Source: Rotaria macrura
Taxonomy: Eukaryota > Rotifera > Eurotatoria > Philodinida > Philodinidae
Direction: 5' to 3'
Length of the DNA stretch: 64,000 nucleotides
Assembly (NCBI GenBank): GCA_900239685.1
Contig: OENT01000060.1
Location: forward strand, 145,495 to 209,494
Part shown: positions 61,001-64,000 of the stretch, piece after piece
Layout of the letters: the number at the start of each line of letters is the position of its first letter
Numbering within the stretch: the first letter of the stretch is position 1
The notes under the pieces: generated by a model
Told to the model about the DNA's origin: nothing
Seen by the model: only the letters and a program-made list of their open reading frames with translations
Database searches by the model: none
Position numbers and translations under genes: made by a program

Positions 61001-64000
61001 AGATAAATTTCAATACTCTAAAGGAACGAATCTCATATCGATTATTTCAAATTTGTTAATATTAATAATCAATAAAAGAAAAACGAAGTCAGTGGCATTC
61101 TTTGAAAAATATCTTGAAAACTGTTCTAGACTGTGCCATAGATAATTGAGATATTGTTTTTCTTTTAAGACCAATACTTAACGTTTTTAAAATCAACTGT
61201 CAGCTAAAGTTAAAGGAAAATAAGCATACTTATTATATATGAAACAACAACAACAGTCACTTGCAGGTCGATCGAATTCAATATCTTGAATATTATTATT
61301 AAAAATAAAAACAACAAAGAATTCTTTTTATGGATCTTCCTCGAATACGAATCAATTGTTATTTTATTTGCTTACTAATTTAAAACAAACAAACGTCCTT
61401 AAAAAACTATTCGCGTTCAGGTTATTGTTTGGTTTCTATTCTCATCCTATTTCTTTTAGCAGATCTGAACGATTAATGCGCGCCGGAATTCTTCCAAATG
61501 CTATTTATCTCGAAGTCTACGAATAATCATCATACGATGAAGAGCTATATGCATCTTCTGCACAGTCGTATTGTCTCCATCAGAGTTTCTAAGAATTTAT
61601 TTATTTTTAGATAGAATTTCTTGTATTTCAAATTTCAATGTAATAATTTATTGAAAATTATGTTAACATTGATTCGATGACAATTAGAAAGATGTTTATC
61701 GTATCTGGAGTTCAACTATAATCAGAAGAACTATGTAAATTGATCTATGTCAAAAAGATGATAAGAATTTTTAACAATATCGATAGCATACGCCATGTGC
61801 TTTATCTTTTATTGATGATTTCATGTGTAGAAAATAATAATAAGTACAATAGTAAAGTAACACATCAGATACATATTTTGATGAACGTAGATCAAAGGCG
61901 TCTTATGTGGTAATCGAGTTTTTTGTATAAAGATACGTATTCAATATGTAATTGGATCTATTTTTAGTGAAAATAGAGTTGCAGTTAAATAGAGCTAAAT
62001 GGAATGTAAAACATCTGAAAAAAACATTTACGAATATCGATTGTGTCTTCACTCGTATATATAATCAATCGTTCTTAAGAAGAATGTTCTTTAGTGATCG
62101 ATTGTTGATAAATCATATTTTTTAAGTCGAGAGACGTACAAACAAAATGTTTGTCGAACGACAAAACTATTATTATATGACTTTCAAGTTATATAAATAG
62201 ATTTTTCCATATCGATTATTGCAATTCACGAGCCCGTATACTATTACATTTATAACATGTATTCATACTGAACCGATTCTATTCATCAACTAATTTCTCG
62301 AAAAATTGACGCTTAATTCAGTGACATTATATCTTCGTATATCGTTGTTTAAAAGAGTAATTCTTGTCAATTGAATAGAATGAAAATATACAATTAAAAT
62401 ATTTACTAGACTAGAACATGAATGAAAGTTCATTTGTGTTCTTTAGTTGGAAATATTTCATAAGGTTTGATTAAATTTCTTCAAAGACTTGGTAGAGGAT
62501 TGATGATACTATTGATCGTTGAAGATGTCTGTCAAAACAAAATAAAACTAAACAATTTTAGAATTGTTAATCCTCAATGACATGTCCTTCCGTTAAATAT
62601 TGTAGATTGCTGCATGTCGTCATGAATGTATTTTTCTGTATTACATTGATATTGATCAGGCTTGAACTTACTAAGAAGACTACATAGTGTCTTTCTATTG
62701 CATTCTTTTTACATCTATCATACTGAAAAGATCTACACTACTGATACACATGTCGGATTTCATCATTGTCAAAGTTTCCTTTATATAGAAACTACTTTTG
62801 CAAAATTACTAATTACATACTACTCGAAATAATTGAAGTTCATACTCTGAAGACATCCTTATAAAATTATCTCGTTTATATTGTCGTATCAAAACTTCTA
62901 AACCAAGTAATTCGAATGATGCTTTTATTTTATTTGACTCAATTAGAGTTATCAACTAATGTCTATATTAAAGTCAATATTTAAATCAATGTAGAATAGT
63001 CTAATTCTCAATGGCAAATCTCGACAAGAGTAGAAAACTCGTACAAGTTGCATAAAAAAAAATAGACCGAGCTACATTGTAAATGTACATTAATGTGGAG
63101 CGAAGTCTTCATCTATTCGCATCTTTACTGATACATATTGTAATGTCGATAGAAAAATGTTATGATTACATCATCAAGTGAGAATCTAGATCGAGAATAT
63201 GAAATGATCACAACAGTTCAAATCGAACGAATACTACGATGAGTGATTTTGATTAATTTTTCGATTACTTGATTATTGTCTACGAATAGTAATAAATCGC
63301 TTTTTCATTCGATAAATTTGAATACATACGTGTGACTATTCTTGAATATTTTCACGAGCTTCGATTTTTTTAATACTCAAAATGACTGTAATTGATCCCT
63401 ACATAATGTCGAATGGACTAATCTACGAAGTCGGCATTTTTCATAGTTAAGCGATTCATAAGAAAATCGCTTAACAATTTCATTGTCTGAAATAAATCGA
63501 TAGTGTCAGTCTATTATTGTCATGGATTTAAGTTCGTATTTTATGATCAAGACGTTGAATTGAAGACATACATATGCATCACTTTTCACGACTCATAAAA
63601 AAGAATGTGAATAGTCTAAAATTCAGTTAGAATGGAGACTTCTTTCTTCTTCTGTGAGTAAAACATTCTTATTAGACTATACTACAAGTATTATAGGTGC
63701 ATAGTTTTACTTGTAATTGACGAGGAACAGAAGAGTACTTGTACATAGAAATAAGTTTAACTCGTGGACGAAATCGAAATTTTGCCTAATTTATCATTCA
63801 ATCATAAGATTTACTTTTTTAATTCTAAGATAGATAGAAATCACAAATATGAAAATTTTATATGAAGCAAGACTTTATATCAATAGGAAACAAGAGTAAT
63901 AGAAATAAAAAAAAAACGCATTGAACTTCAAGCATTTTAACAAGGGTAACATAATGAATGAGTCGTTAAGTTTTTCTTCAGCTGTTCGTTAAAAACTACT
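58096..64000. other. Non-coding stretch to the right edge
   Basis: AT-rich sequence without a supported gene. Present are a TTC repeat near 59,575-59,596, a CT run near 60,858-60,874 and a strong hairpin at 63,446-63,475. The longest frame (60,894-61,145, 83 codons) shows no domain and random composition. It may include long introns or regulatory DNA of a gene beyond the window. Confidence 0.5.
63446..63475. repeat. Ten-base-arm hairpin GTTAAGCGAT / ATCGCTTAAC
   Basis: Perfect ten-base arms are separated by a ten-base loop, with no gene nearby. It may be a protein-binding palindrome or a relic of an inverted-repeat element. Confidence 0.5.

Noticed and set aside
1-64000. CRISPR arrays, rRNA operons, integrons or bacterial-style operons
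   Set aside because: No regularly spaced direct repeats, rRNA signatures or prokaryotic gene organisation were seen; the genes have spliceosomal introns.

Overview
This window looks like nuclear DNA from a small-genome invertebrate, most probably a bdelloid rotifer (inference). It is very AT-rich. Its genes are animal orthologues split by many introns of about 50-100 bases with GT-AG ends. It also has the bdelloid habit of mixing such genes with a single-exon bacterial-type enzyme, an NHL-repeat protein and a decayed FLYWCH-type mobile-element finger. All gene models below were built by hand from reading frame, splice signals and family conservation; each spliced model keeps one open frame across all its junctions.

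Layout. At 1-159 (minus) lies the first coding part of a gene that runs off the left edge. From 160 to 13,365 there is no intact gene, only worn-out coding-like stretches (about 5.6-7.6 kb), a GC-rich patch (6.57-6.63 kb), a probable DNA-transposon relic with GGGTA-rich ends (9.0-10.0 kb) and a FLYWCH zinc-finger remnant (10.67-11.0 kb). From 13,366 to 17,478 (minus) is an LRRFIP-family coiled-coil gene. At 19,916-20,743 (minus) is an intronless SAM methyltransferase. At 21,429-22,759 (plus) is a secreted NHL-repeat protein. At 23,936-26,287 (plus) is a DOMON/copper monooxygenase-like protein that has lost three of its six copper ligands. At 28,900-29,661 (minus) is a SETD9-like SET protein. 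From 31,918 to 36,706 (minus) is Roquin (RC3H), with RING, ROQ and CCCH modules. A tight minus-strand trio follows: RPS21 (39,225-39,488), Hikeshi (39,675-40,464) and CIR1 (40,607-43,113). Divergent from CIR1 is ARMC2 (43,566-51,171, plus), a 20-exon armadillo gene. An unrecognised single-pass membrane protein lies at 57,604-58,095 (plus). The remaining right side (51.2-57.6 and 58.1-64.0 kb) shows no supported gene.

Together the genes are ordinary housekeeping and regulatory functions: mRNA decay (Roquin), splicing/transcription (CIR1), ribosome (RPS21), HSP70 nuclear import under heat stress (Hikeshi), cilia/flagella (ARMC2) and actin/signalling scaffolds (LRRFIP). No defence island, CRISPR array or operon-like novel system is evident. 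The points most worth a second look are the copper-ligand-poor monooxygenase, the closely packed CIR1-Hikeshi-RPS21 trio (a possible polycistron), the all-phase-0 introns of the LRRFIP gene, the candidate transferred methyltransferase, and several mobile-element relics and hairpins in the intergenic DNA.
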